Position numbers and translations under genes: made by a program. From Bog-473 sp963809825 (GTDB lineage: Bacteria > Actinomycetota > Acidimicrobiia > Acidimicrobiales > RAAP-2), in NCBI GenBank assembly GCA_963809825.1, contig CAWELJ010000003.1, positions 124,001-188,000 of the forward strand: 64,000 nt of DNA, written 5' to 3'. Below the pieces are notes generated by a model, which was given only the letters and a program-made list of their open reading frames with translations, ran no database searches and was not told the origin of the DNA. Below are positions 24,414 to 33,009 of this stretch, in pieces; the first letter of the stretch is position 1; each line of letters opens with the position of its first letter.

Positions 24414-26654
24414 TCAGACCGGACTCGGCGCGGGTGTCGGTGTCACCTCCACGCCGATGGTCGGGATGGAGCGGTCGAGGAAGCGCGGCATCCACCAGTT
24501 CACCGGTCCGAGGATCTCCATGATCGACGGCACGAGCACCATGCGCACGAGCGTGACGTCGATCAGCACCGCCACCGCCAGGCCGAGCCCGAAGACCTTG
24601 AGGATGTGCAGCGGGTCGTTGATCACGAACGAGGCGAAGACGCAGAACATGATGGCCGCGGCGGCGGTGATGATCCGGCCCGTCACGGCGAGACCGTCGG
24701 CGACGGCGGCCGAGTTGTCGCCGGTGCGCAGCCACTCCTCCCTGATGCGCGAGAGCAGGAACACCTCGTAGTCCATGGAGAGGCCGAAGAGGATGGTGAA
24801 CATGGTCACGGGGATCCAGGGGTCGATCGGGCCCTTCTCGCCGATGCCGATGATGCTGCCGCCCCACCCCCACTGGAAGATGGCCACGATCACGCCGTAG
24901 GCCGCACCCACGCTCAGGAGGTTCATGATGACGGCCTTGAGCGGGATGACGACGGAGCGGAAGACCGTCATGAGCAGCAGGTAGGACAGGATCAGCACCG
25001 CGCCGATGACGAGGAAGAGGCGGCCGCCCAGGAAGTTGGCCGCGTCGATCCCCCCGGCGGTCTGGCCGCCGACGAGCGCGTTCACGTCCGTGCCGTTGAC
25101 GACCGGCGGTATGACGTCGGACCTGAGGGTTTGCACGAGGTGCTCCGTCTCGGCCGCCTGCGGGCCCGTCGTCGGCACCACGACGATCACGGCCCCCGTG
25201 TCGGTCGAGTTGAACTGCGGCGGGGCGGTGAAGGCCACGTTGGGCACGCCGCCGCTCAGGGCCCGGTCGAGCCGCTGCACGACCGCCCGGTCCCCCGCGC
25301 CGTGCATGTCGACGGCCACCACGAGCGGCCCGTTGAACCCGGCGCCGAAGCCCTGGGCCAGCAGGTCGTAGGCCTGCCGGGTGGTCTGCGTCGCCGGGTC
25401 GTTGCTGGCGTCGGTGAAGGCGAGGCGCATGCTGAAGAGCGGGAGCGCCAGCAGCACGAGCACCAGCACGGCCAGGGTCCCCGTCACCCAGGCCCGCCGC
25501 TGGATCAGGCGGCTCCAGCGGTGCCAGAACCCGTTGGGCGGCGGCGGCCCGCCGCTCTGGAGGAGCCCGGGCAGGTGCAGCTTGTCGATGGCGTTGCCCG
25601 AGAACCCGAGCAGGGCGGGCAGCAGGGTGAGCGCGGCGATCAACACCATCAGCACGGCGGCGATGCAGGCGGTCGCCAGCCCGATCATGTAGGGCTGGCC
25701 GATCAGGAACAGGCCGAAGAGCGAGATCACGACCGTCATGCCGGCGAAGAGGACGGAGCGGCCCGACGTCATGAGCGACATGACGACGGCGCTGCGAGGG
25801 TCCCGGCCCTCGAAGATGCCCTGCCGGTAGCGGGTGACGATGAACAGCGCGTAGTCGATGCCGACGCCGATGCCGATCATGGCGGCCATCTCGGGGGCGA
25901 AGGTCGGCACGATCAGGAAGTGGGTGACCAGCTCGAGCAGCGCCACGCCGATGCCCAGGCCGAAGAGCGCGGTGATGATGGGCAGGCCCATGGCCACGAC
26001 GGAGCCGAACGCCAGCAACATGATGATGATGGCCGCGGTGATGCCGATGCCCTCACTCGCCCCGGGCGAGATCTTGGCCACCGACGAGATGGGGTAGCCG
26101 CCGAGCTCGACCTGAAACCCTGGGTGCGCGGCGGCCTGCGCCGTACTTATGACCTTGTTCACGGCCGCGGGGGGCAGTTTGTCCGTCGTGGTGTCGAATT
26201 GGACGACGGCGTAGGCGATGTTGGCGTCGGCGTGCGGCGAGATCTGGTGGGCGCCGGCCGGGGAGAACGGGCTCGTCACGCTCGTCACGTGGGCGAGCGG
26301 CGTGATCGCATCGACGACCCTGGTGATGTCCGCCTGGTTGGCGGCGATGGGCGTCGCCGTGTGGAAGACGACGTCGGCCGTGTCGCCCGCCTTGGCGGGG
26401 AAGCGGGCGCCGAGCAGGTCGGCGGCCTGCTGGGACTGGGTGTTGCCCGCGGTGAACTTGTTCTGGAAGTGCGTGCCCACCATCTGGGCCAGGACGGTGA
26501 TGCCGATCAGGGCGAGGATCCAGAGCACCAGCACGAGGCGGCGGCGGTCGTAGCAGCGGCCGGCCAGGCGGCCGAGGGACGTGACCTGGACCTGGTCCGA
26601 TGTCGGCGGCTGGGTCGGTGTCGGCGTCTTCCGGGTGTCTGTCGACGCGCTCAT
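24414..26654 (-). CDS. MMPL-family RND transporter
   Basis: About 746 residues with the MMPL layout: a first membrane helix, a periplasmic loop, five helices (GIGITAAIIIMLLAFGSVVAMGLP, LALLELVTHF, GIGVGIDYALFIVTRYRQG), a second half repeating it, and FGLSMDYEVFLLSRIREEW with the paired acidic residues of the proton relay. These pumps export lipids or drugs. ATG 26654 has AGGAGGTG 7 bases upstream. Divergent from the TetR gene, whose operator lies between. Ends 25 bases before ilvD. Confidence 0.93.
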   Translation of the reverse strand: MSASTDTRKTPTPTQPPTSDQVQVTSLGRLAGRCYDRRRLVLVLWILALIGITVLAQMVGTHFQNKFTAGNTQSQQAADLLGARFPAKAGDTADVVFHTATPIAANQADITRVVDAITPLAHVTSVTSPFSPAGAHQISPHADANIAYAVVQFDTTTDKLPPAAVNKVISTAQAAAHPGFQVELGGYPISSVAKISPGASEGIGITAAIIIMLLAFGSVVAMGLPIITALFGLGIGVALLELVTHFLIVPTFAPEMAAMIGIGVGIDYALFIVTRYRQGIFEGRDPRSAVVMSLMTSGRSVLFAGMTVVISLFGLFLIGQPYMIGLATACIAAVLMVLIAALTLLPALLGFSGNAIDKLHLPGLLQSGGPPPPNGFWHRWSRLIQRRAWVTGTLAVLVLVLLALPLFSMRLAFTDASNDPATQTTRQAYDLLAQGFGAGFNGPLVVAVDMHGAGDRAVVQRLDRALSGGVPNVAFTAPPQFNSTDTGAVIVVVPTTGPQAAETEHLVQTLRSDVIPPVVNGTDVNALVGGQTAGGIDAANFLGGRLFLVIGAVLILSYLLLMTVFRSVVIPLKAVIMNLLSVGAAYGVIVAIFQWGWGGSIIGIGEKGPIDPWIPVTMFTILFGLSMDYEVFLLSRIREEWLRTGDNSAAVADGLAVTGRIITAAAAIMFCVFASFVINDPLHILKVFGLGLAVAVLIDVTLVRMVLVPSIMEILGPVNWWMPRFLDRSIPTIGVEVTPTPAPSPV

Positions 26655-26670
26655 CGCCACCACCTCCTAA

Positions 26671-26717
26671 TATTCATCATTGGTGAGTTGTAACACAGAA
26701 TTTCCTACTGGTGAATA
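26671..26717. promoter_or_regulatory. Candidate TetR operator, three TGGTGAATA-type half-sites
   Basis: The 84-base gap between the MMPL and TetR genes is AT-rich and holds TATTCATCA (26671-26679, inverted), TGGTGAGTT (26681-26689) and TGGTGAATA (26709-26717). The first and last match as inverted copies with one mismatch. This is the only plausible TetR site at the divergent pair and would regulate both genes. Confidence 0.5.
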
Positions 26718-26738
26718 CCCGCTGACCGGCCCCTTTGG

Positions 26739-27350
26739 GTGGGCGCGGTGAACGCCGCCGTGGGCCGGCGGCCCGGCAACGCCGACACCCGGGGTGACAT
26801 CGTCGAGGCGGCGAAGCGCGTCTTCGCCGCCAAGGGCTACGACGGGGCCAGCCTACGGGCGATCGCCCGGGAGGCGGCCGTCGATCCCGCGCTCGTCCAC
26901 CACTACTTCGACGGCAAGGCCAGTCTCTTCGTGGCGGCGATGGCACTGCCGTTCGACCCGCGCCACGTCCAACACTCGTCGTCCACCTCGCCCTCCCCCG
27001 CGTCGGTCGGCGCCCGGGTCATCGAGGGATTCCTCGCCATGTGGGACGAGGCGGAGGGCACCGGCTCCTCCTTCGCCGCCTGTGTGGCGGGCATGGCGGC
27101 GTCGACGAGCGTGGCCGACGCGATGCGCGAGTTCGTGGCCGAGAGGGTCTGGGGCAACGAGCCGGTCAACCCCGGAGAGAGCGCCGGCGTCACCAACCGG
27201 CGGCGCGCCCTCGTCTCCTCCCAGCTGATGGGGCTCGCCTTCACCCGCTACATCCTGCGCGTCCCGCCGGTCTCGACGGCGACGCCCCGGCAGATCGCCC
27301 GCTGGGCGGGCCCCACCCTCGATCGCTACAGGTCGGGGGTCATCGACTAG
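26739..27350 (+). CDS. TetR-family transcriptional regulator
   Basis: 203 residues. The DNA-binding head DIVEAAKRVFAAKGYDGASLRAIAREAAVDPALVHHYFDGKASLFVAAM is typical; the C-terminal ligand domain is the TetR_C 'helix LVSSQLMGLAFTRYILR' type. Divergent from the MMPL transporter and likely its repressor. Two GTG starts are possible (26739, 26748). Confidence 0.9.
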   Translation: MGAVNAAVGRRPGNADTRGDIVEAAKRVFAAKGYDGASLRAIAREAAVDPALVHHYFDGKASLFVAAMALPFDPRHVQHSSSTSPSPASVGARVIEGFLAMWDEAEGTGSSFAACVAGMAASTSVADAMREFVAERVWGNEPVNPGESAGVTNRRRALVSSQLMGLAFTRYILRVPPVSTATPRQIARWAGPTLDRYRSGVID

Positions 27351-27374
27351 GTCGGCACGACCGTTCTGTCGGTG

Positions 27375-28508
27375 ATGTCCGCCGACACTGCCGATGCCAC
27401 CACTACCGCTACCGACGTGATCGGTGCGGCCGCGGCCCTGTCCAACGACGAGATCGTGGACCGTCTCGACCGCCTCTTCCGCGAGAAGGCCGCCGTCGAG
27501 GGGGCCATCGTGGTGTTGCTCGGCGAGGTCGAACGCCGCCAGACCTTCCGGGACGACGGTGCGACGTCCTCGGAGGCCTGGGCCGTGGAGCGCTTCGGGG
27601 TCTCGACCCCGACCGCACGCGCCTACGCGCACCTGGCGGAGAAGGCGTGGGACATCCCGCACCTGGTCGGCGGGCTGTGCGACGGTGACCTCTCGCTGGA
27701 CAAGGTACGCGCCGTCGCCGACACGGCGACGCCCGAGACCGATCGGGAGCTGCGCGAGCAGGCCCGGAACTGCACCGTGCGCCAGCTGGGCGAGCTGGCC
27801 CGCTCGAAGGTGCAGGCATCCCGCACCTATGAGCGGCGCTTCCTCCGTTTCAACGACCAGTTCCGCACCATGACCGTCCAGCTGCCGGCCGAGTCCTACG
27901 CCGAGACCCGGGCCTGCCTCCACGCCCGCGCCCGCCAGATCCCCTCCGACGGCGACACGCCATGGGACCAGCGGCTGTGCGACGCCTTCGTGGGGATGGT
28001 CCGTTCGTCGGGGGCGTCGCCGACGACGAGCCCCTACTTCGTCGTGGCGCACGTGCCCCTGGCGGCCCTCGTCGACGAGTCCGGCGACGCCACCGAGCTC
28101 GCAGGCGAGTTGGAGCGAGACGGGCTGATCAGCGTCGAGACGGTGCGGCGGATCGCCTGCGACGCGACGATCGCGATCGGAGTGGACGACGACGTCGGGC
28201 ACACGATGTACGAGGGCCGGGCCCGACGAGAACCGACCGACGCCCAGCGCCGGGAGGTCATGCGCCGGGACCGTCATTGCCGGTTCCCCGGGTGCACGAA
28301 CGTGACGTTCACCAACATCCACCACGTGGTGCCCTGGAAACCCGGTGGGAGCACGGATCTCCCCAATCTCGCGCTCCTCTGCCTCCACCACCATCACCTC
28401 GTTCACAGCGGGCGGTGGAGCGTGTCGGGGAACGCCAACGGAGAAATGACGTTCGCCGGGCCCACGGGCCGGATCATGACGTCGCGCCCGTCACCCCGCT
28501 GGACCTAG
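27375..28508 (+). CDS. DUF222/HNH endonuclease-like protein (13E12 type)
   Basis: 377 residues. N-terminal ~270 residues are the helical DUF222 region (LRRFNDQFRT and LPAESYAETRACLHARARQI); C-terminal HNH nuclease is CRFPGCTNVTFTNIHHVVPWKPGGSTDLPNLALLCLHHHHLVHSG, with both Cys pairs and HH. These genes are numerous in actinobacteria and sometimes resemble mobile elements. Start ATG 27375; a GTG three bases earlier is possible. Convergent with gatB; the four bases CTAG hold both stops. Confidence 0.88.
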   Translation: MSADTADATTTATDVIGAAAALSNDEIVDRLDRLFREKAAVEGAIVVLLGEVERRQTFRDDGATSSEAWAVERFGVSTPTARAYAHLAEKAWDIPHLVGGLCDGDLSLDKVRAVADTATPETDRELREQARNCTVRQLGELARSKVQASRTYERRFLRFNDQFRTMTVQLPAESYAETRACLHARARQIPSDGDTPWDQRLCDAFVGMVRSSGASPTTSPYFVVAHVPLAALVDESGDATELAGELERDGLISVETVRRIACDATIAIGVDDDVGHTMYEGRARREPTDAQRREVMRRDRHCRFPGCTNVTFTNIHHVVPWKPGGSTDLPNLALLCLHHHHLVHSGRWSVSGNANGEMTFAGPTGRIMTSRPSPRWT

Positions 28509-29938
28509 CCGCGTCGGCGGCGCAATTCGGCCGCGACCTCCTTGCCGTTGGCCTTTCCCTTGGTCGCCTTCATGACCTCCCCGGTGAACATGCCCATGAG
28601 CTTGTCGTCTCCCCCGACGAACCGCGCCCACTCGTCGGGATGGGCGGCGATCACCTCGTCCAGAACTGCGGAGAGGGTGTCCGCCCCGAGCGCCTCGAAG
28701 CCCATCTCGGTGGCGACCGCAGCCGGGTCACCGCCGCCGCGCTCGATGAGGGCGCTCAGGACCGTCTTGGACTGCGTGGCCGAGAGCCGGCCGCCCGACT
28801 CCATCGCCAGGAGGGCGGCGAAGGATCCCGCGTCGAGCCGGAGCCCGGCGTCGCCCCCGGCCGCCACCTCGTTGGCGGCCCGGGCCAGGGCCAGCGCCGC
28901 CGGTGCCCCGGCCTCGGCGGCCGCCGTCACGAGCCCGTCCAGCCCGAGGTCGACGACGGCCCGGATCTGGTCGGTCTCGGCGTCGCTCGGCGCCCCACCG
29001 ACGGCGGCGGCGAGCCCGGCCCGGCGTTCTGCGGGCATCGGTCCGAGCGCCTCCCGCACCTGCCCCTGCCACGCCGCGTCGGGCGCCAACGGCACCAGAT
29101 CGGGCTCGGGGAAGTACCGGTAGTCGTTGGCCTCCTCCTTGGAGCGCATCGACTCGGTCCGCCCGGCCGACTCGTCCCAGTGCCGGGTCTGCTGCTCGAC
29201 GACGCCGCCGGACTCGAGCACCGCGATCTGCCGGGCCGCCTCGTACTCGATCGCCCGCCCCAGGGAGCGGAGCGAGTTGAGGTTCTTGATCTCACAGCGG
29301 GTGCCGAACGCGTCCGTCCCGGCTCGGCGGACCGACACGTTGGCGTCGACCCGCATGGATCCCTCCTCCATGCGCCCGTCGGATGCGCCCGATGCCACCA
29401 GGATGCCGCGCAGCTCGTCTGCGTAGGCGCGTGCCTGGCCGACCGTGCGGATGTCGGGCTCGCTCACGATCTCGACCAACGGCACCCCGGAGCGGTTGTA
29501 GTCGACCAACGCGTGCAGCGCGGCATTGATGCGTCCGCTCCCACCGACGTGGGTCAGCTTGCCGGTGTCTTCTTCCATATGAGCTCGCGTGACGCCGACG
29601 CGGAACCCGTCGGGTAGTTCCAGCCAGCCTCCGGTGTTCAGCGGCCGGTCGTACTGGCTGATCTGATAGTCCTTGGCCTGGTCCGGATAGAAGTAGTTCT
29701 TGCGGGCGAACTCGGACGGTCGTATCTCGCAGTGCAGTGCCGCGCCGATCCGCATGGCCAGCTCGACGGCGTGCTCGTTGAGCACCGGCAGCGAGCCCGG
29801 CAGCCCGAGGCAGACCGGGCAGATGTTCACGTTGGGCTCGTCGCCGAACGCGTTGCGACACCCGCAGAACAGCTTGGTCGCCGTCTGCAGCTCGCAGTGG
29901 ACCTCGAGCCCGATCACCATCTCCCAGTCGCTGCTCAC
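28505..29938 (-). CDS. gatB: Asp/Glu-tRNA(Asn/Gln) amidotransferase subunit B
   Basis: 477 residues. Starts MSSDWEMVIGLEVHCELQTATKLFCGC and has EIKNLNSLRSLGRAIEYEAARQI and the C-terminal helical YqeY-like tail. It binds the mischarged tRNA and activates the acid group with ATP. GTG start overlaps the gatA stop by four bases (GTGA). Last gene of the hydrolase-gatC-gatA-gatB operon. Confidence 0.97.
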   Translation of the reverse strand: MSSDWEMVIGLEVHCELQTATKLFCGCRNAFGDEPNVNICPVCLGLPGSLPVLNEHAVELAMRIGAALHCEIRPSEFARKNYFYPDQAKDYQISQYDRPLNTGGWLELPDGFRVGVTRAHMEEDTGKLTHVGGSGRINAALHALVDYNRSGVPLVEIVSEPDIRTVGQARAYADELRGILVASGASDGRMEEGSMRVDANVSVRRAGTDAFGTRCEIKNLNSLRSLGRAIEYEAARQIAVLESGGVVEQQTRHWDESAGRTESMRSKEEANDYRYFPEPDLVPLAPDAAWQGQVREALGPMPAERRAGLAAAVGGAPSDAETDQIRAVVDLGLDGLVTAAAEAGAPAALALARAANEVAAGGDAGLRLDAGSFAALLAMESGGRLSATQSKTVLSALIERGGGDPAAVATEMGFEALGADTLSAVLDEVIAAHPDEWARFVGGDDKLMGMFTGEVMKATKGKANGKEVAAELRRRRG

Positions 29939-31368
29939 GACCCCGCCCCGTCCGGTGCCCGGGACTCGACCTCCTGGGCCACCCGGAACATCATCGCCTC
30001 CCCGAGCGCAGGAGCCAGCACCTGCACGCCCACCGGCAGTCCGTCGGTGCCCGTACCGAAGGGGACGGAGACGGCGGGGTGTCCCGAAAGGTTCGAGGGA
30101 ATGGTGCAGACATCGTTCATGTACATGGCCATCGGGTCATCGACCTTCGCCCCCAGATCGAACGCCGTCGTGGGGGCCGTCGCGCCCAGCAGGACGTCGA
30201 CGGACTCGTAGGCCCGGTCGAACGCCCGCATGACGAGGGTGCGGACCCGCTGGGCCTGCGCGTAGTAGGCGTCGTAGTAGCCCGCCGACAAGGCGTAGGT
30301 CCCCAGCATCACCCGGCGTTTGACCTCGGCGCCGAAGCCGGCGGTCCGCGTGGCCGTGTTCATCGCCTCGGCGTCGTCCCCGTCGACACGGAGGCCGTAG
30401 CGGACCCCGTCGTAGCGGGCGAGGTTCGAGGACGCCTCGGCCGGCGCGATGAGGTAGTAGGCCGACAGCCCGTAGGCGAACTCGGGCACCGAGATCTCCT
30501 CCACCTTGGCCCCGGCGCCGGCCAGCGCCTCCGCCGCCTCGTGCACCCGGGCCGCCACGTCCGGCGCGCAGCCGTCGATCAGGTCGCGGCATACGCCGAT
30601 CCGGACCCCCTCGACCCCGTCGTGCAGCGATGCCACTGTCGGCTCGGGCACCGAGGGCAGCGACGTGCTGTCCAACGGGTCGTGCCCGGCAACGACGTCG
30701 TAGAGCAGGGCCGCATCCTCCACTCGGGCGGCGAACGGCCCGATCTGGTCCAGGGAGCTGGCGAACGCGACCAGCCCGTAGCGCGAGACGCGGCCGTACG
30801 TGGGCTTCATACCGACCACGCCGCAGAGCGCCGCCGGCTGGCGGATCGATCCCCCGGTGTCGGAACCGAGCCCGAGGGGTGCGAAGCCCGCCGCGACGGC
30901 GGCGGCCGACCCCCCGCTGCTGCCTCCGGGCACCTTGCCCGTGTGGCGCGGGTTGCGGGTGGGGCCGAAGGCCGAGTTCTCCGTCGAGCTCCCCATTGCG
31001 AACTCGTCCATGTTGGTCTTGCCGAGCGCGACGGCCCCGGCGGCCCGCAAAGACTGCACGACGGTCGCGTCATATGGCGGGCGCCAGCCCTCCAGGATCT
31101 TCGAGCCGCAGGTCGTCGGGGCGCCGCGGGTGCAGAGGTTGTCCTTGAGCGCCACCGGCACACCCGCCAGGGGGCCGGGGTCCCGCCCCGCCGCGACCAT
31201 GGCGTCGACCGCGTCGGCCTGCGCGATGGCCTCGTCGCCGAGGACGGTCAGGAACGCGTTGAGCTCCCCATTGCCCGCGGCCACCGCAGCAAGTGCCTCT
31301 TCCACCACCTGGCGCGCCGACCGGGCTCCCGAGCGGACTTCCGCCGCCAGGGCGAGTGCACCGGTCAC
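29935..31368 (-). CDS. gatA: Asp/Glu-tRNA(Asn/Gln) amidotransferase subunit A
   Basis: 477 residues, amidase-signature family. The Ser-cisSer-Lys triad region is VPGGSSGGSAAAVAAGFAPLGLGSDTGGSIRQPAALCGVVGMKPTYG, and the lysine is in VALKDNL. It releases ammonia from glutamine for the tRNA amidation. GTG start at 31368 overlaps the gatC stop by four bases. Confidence 0.97.
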   Translation of the reverse strand: MTGALALAAEVRSGARSARQVVEEALAAVAAGNGELNAFLTVLGDEAIAQADAVDAMVAAGRDPGPLAGVPVALKDNLCTRGAPTTCGSKILEGWRPPYDATVVQSLRAAGAVALGKTNMDEFAMGSSTENSAFGPTRNPRHTGKVPGGSSGGSAAAVAAGFAPLGLGSDTGGSIRQPAALCGVVGMKPTYGRVSRYGLVAFASSLDQIGPFAARVEDAALLYDVVAGHDPLDSTSLPSVPEPTVASLHDGVEGVRIGVCRDLIDGCAPDVAARVHEAAEALAGAGAKVEEISVPEFAYGLSAYYLIAPAEASSNLARYDGVRYGLRVDGDDAEAMNTATRTAGFGAEVKRRVMLGTYALSAGYYDAYYAQAQRVRTLVMRAFDRAYESVDVLLGATAPTTAFDLGAKVDDPMAMYMNDVCTIPSNLSGHPAVSVPFGTGTDGLPVGVQVLAPALGEAMMFRVAQEVESRAPDGAGS

Positions 31369-31694
31369 GGTGCTTCACCCCCGATGCGGGGAACCCGGAA
31401 CTGGTGGTCCTCCACCGCCGGCGCCTGGGCCAGAACCTCGTCCCGGTCGAGGCTGGGCCGCGGCTCGTCGGGCCGCAGCACGTTCTCGACCGCGATGGGG
31501 TGGGAGGACGGCTCCAGATGGCTCAGCTCCAATGCCGCCACGTCGGCCGCATGGTCGAGCACTGTGCGCAGCTGCGCGGTGAACAGCTCCACCTCGTCGT
31601 CGCGCAGCTCCAGGCGCGCCAACCGCGCCACATGGATCACATCGTCACGACTGAGGGTCACGCGGCCCGGTACCGCATCGGCGGGACCGCTCAC
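31365..31694 (-). CDS. gatC: Asp/Glu-tRNA(Asn/Gln) amidotransferase subunit C
   Basis: About 109 residues, or 98 if it starts at GTG 31661 (VTLSRDDVIHVARLARLEL is the usual GatC start). I favour GTG 31694 because it overlaps the stop of the upstream hydrolase by four bases (GTGA), the same pattern as both downstream junctions. Clamp-like stabiliser of GatA-GatB, containing LDHAADVAALELSHLEPSSHP and VLRPDEPRPSLDRDEVLAQAP. Confidence 0.92.
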   Translation of the reverse strand: MSGPADAVPGRVTLSRDDVIHVARLARLELRDDEVELFTAQLRTVLDHAADVAALELSHLEPSSHPIAVENVLRPDEPRPSLDRDEVLAQAPAVEDHQFRVPRIGGEAP

Positions 31695-32446
31695 GACGAG
31701 AGGACGTTGGTCACGAACTCGACCGTGCGCGACTCGATTTCGTCCTTGTCGTAGTCCAGCGTGGCCACATGGAAGCTGCGCTCGAGCGTCACCCGCTCGA
31801 TGGGGCCTTTGACCCGGGCGGCGAGGACGTCGCTCGACGTGGGGTCGACCACGTGATCCTGCACGCTCGTGAAGACGAGCACGGGGCAGGTCACCGACTC
31901 CAGGTCCGCCTCGACCTCCGAGGCCGCAGCAAACAACGAGAGCACGGCCTGCAACGGGAGCCCGGGATAGGCGGACTCCACTGCGCCTTCCATCGCGATG
32001 TCGGACCCGATTCCGGGTGCGACCTCTTCGCCGCTGTCGGCCATCGACTGCACGAAAGCAAGGGTGTCGGCGTCTGGGGGCACGATCAGTGGGTTCACGA
32101 CCGCGATGGCCGCGATCTCTGGGTGGCGCTCGGCCAGCCACACACTGAGCATCCCGCCCATGGAGAGCCCGACCAGGACGACGGCATCGCAGCGCGCCGC
32201 CAGTTCGTCGTAGGCCGCCTCGGCCGCATCCGACCAGTCCTTCCACCGGGTCGGGATCATGTCGGAGATGTCCGTCCCGTGCCCTGGCAACAACGGCATC
32301 TCCACTGTGAATCCTGCGTCGGCCAGCACCATCGCCAGGCCGCGCATGGACTGGGGATTGCCGGTGAAGCCGTGGAGCACCAGCGCTCCACGGGTGTCGC
32401 CCGTCACGGAATATGGCTCTGCGCCAGGGATGATGGAGGAGGTCAC
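31691..32446 (-). CDS. Alpha/beta hydrolase, carboxylesterase or monoacylglycerol-lipase-like
   Basis: 251 residues. Nucleophile serine in VVLVGLSMGGMLS, Asp in FTSVQDHVVDP, His in RSFHVATLDYD; the start is GALVLHGFTGNPQSMRGLAMVLADAGFTVEMPLLPGHGTD, characteristic of the Est30/EstA-like carboxylesterases. The GTG 32446 start is 8 bases after TAGGCT. Overlaps gatC by four bases, so it heads the gat operon; an unusual companion with unknown relation. Confidence 0.88.
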   Translation of the reverse strand: MTSSIIPGAEPYSVTGDTRGALVLHGFTGNPQSMRGLAMVLADAGFTVEMPLLPGHGTDISDMIPTRWKDWSDAAEAAYDELAARCDAVVLVGLSMGGMLSVWLAERHPEIAAIAVVNPLIVPPDADTLAFVQSMADSGEEVAPGIGSDIAMEGAVESAYPGLPLQAVLSLFAAASEVEADLESVTCPVLVFTSVQDHVVDPTSSDVLAARVKGPIERVTLERSFHVATLDYDKDEIESRTVEFVTNVLSS

Positions 32447-32561
32447 GCTGCGGCAGCCTACCGGCGAGGCGAGTAGGGTTCCGGCGGCCACATGGCTCCG
32501 GGGCGGGGCGAACGAGGTCCTGCACCACGACCGAGACCGAAGAAGACGAAGGAGCACCGTA

Positions 32562-32975
32562 ATGCCGTCGTACCCTTTCCTCAGCGACGAATGGCTCGAT
32601 GAGGCCCGCAAGATCCGCGCCGAGTACGAGGGCAAGACGCCCCCCATCCCCCACGTCGTACGAATGAACCTCGTCGTGACGGCCGTCCCCTTCACCTCCG
32701 ACGACATCCACGCCCATATGGACACCTCGAGTGGCGAGCTGGTCCTCGACGTCGGCCACCTCGAGGTGCAGGACCTGAAGGTCACCGTCGACTACGACAC
32801 GGCCAAGGCGATCCTGGTCGAGGGGAACCCGCAGGCCGGTATGCAGGCGTTCATGGCCGGCAAGGTGCGGGTCGAGGGCGACATGGCCAAGCTGATGGCG
32901 CTGCAGGCCACCCCCGCCGCGAGCGACCCCAACGCGGCCGAGCTCGCCACGAGGTTGCGCGACATCACCGAGTAG
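32562..32975 (+). CDS. SCP2 sterol-binding-like domain protein
   Basis: 137 residues. PFTSDDIHAHMDTSSGELVLDVGHLEVQDLKVTVDYDTAKAILVEGNPQAGMQAFMAGKVRVEGDMAKLMALQ is an SCP2-like lipid-binding fold with the typical FMAGKVRVEGDMAKLM end. GAAGGAG precedes ATG 32562. Divergent from the hydrolase; a TAGGGT element about 75 bases upstream overlaps the hydrolase promoter. Confidence 0.85.
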   Translation: MPSYPFLSDEWLDEARKIRAEYEGKTPPIPHVVRMNLVVTAVPFTSDDIHAHMDTSSGELVLDVGHLEVQDLKVTVDYDTAKAILVEGNPQAGMQAFMAGKVRVEGDMAKLMALQATPAASDPNAAELATRLRDITE

Positions 32976-33009
32976 TCGGCGGGCCTCCGGCGAGGCCCAT
33001 CGTCACGAT

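Noticed and set aside
27375..28508. HNH endonuclease as a homing or mobile element
   Set aside because: There are no terminal repeats, target duplication or intron signature, and the gene sits cleanly between two ordinary genes. DUF222/HNH genes are common in actinobacteria.
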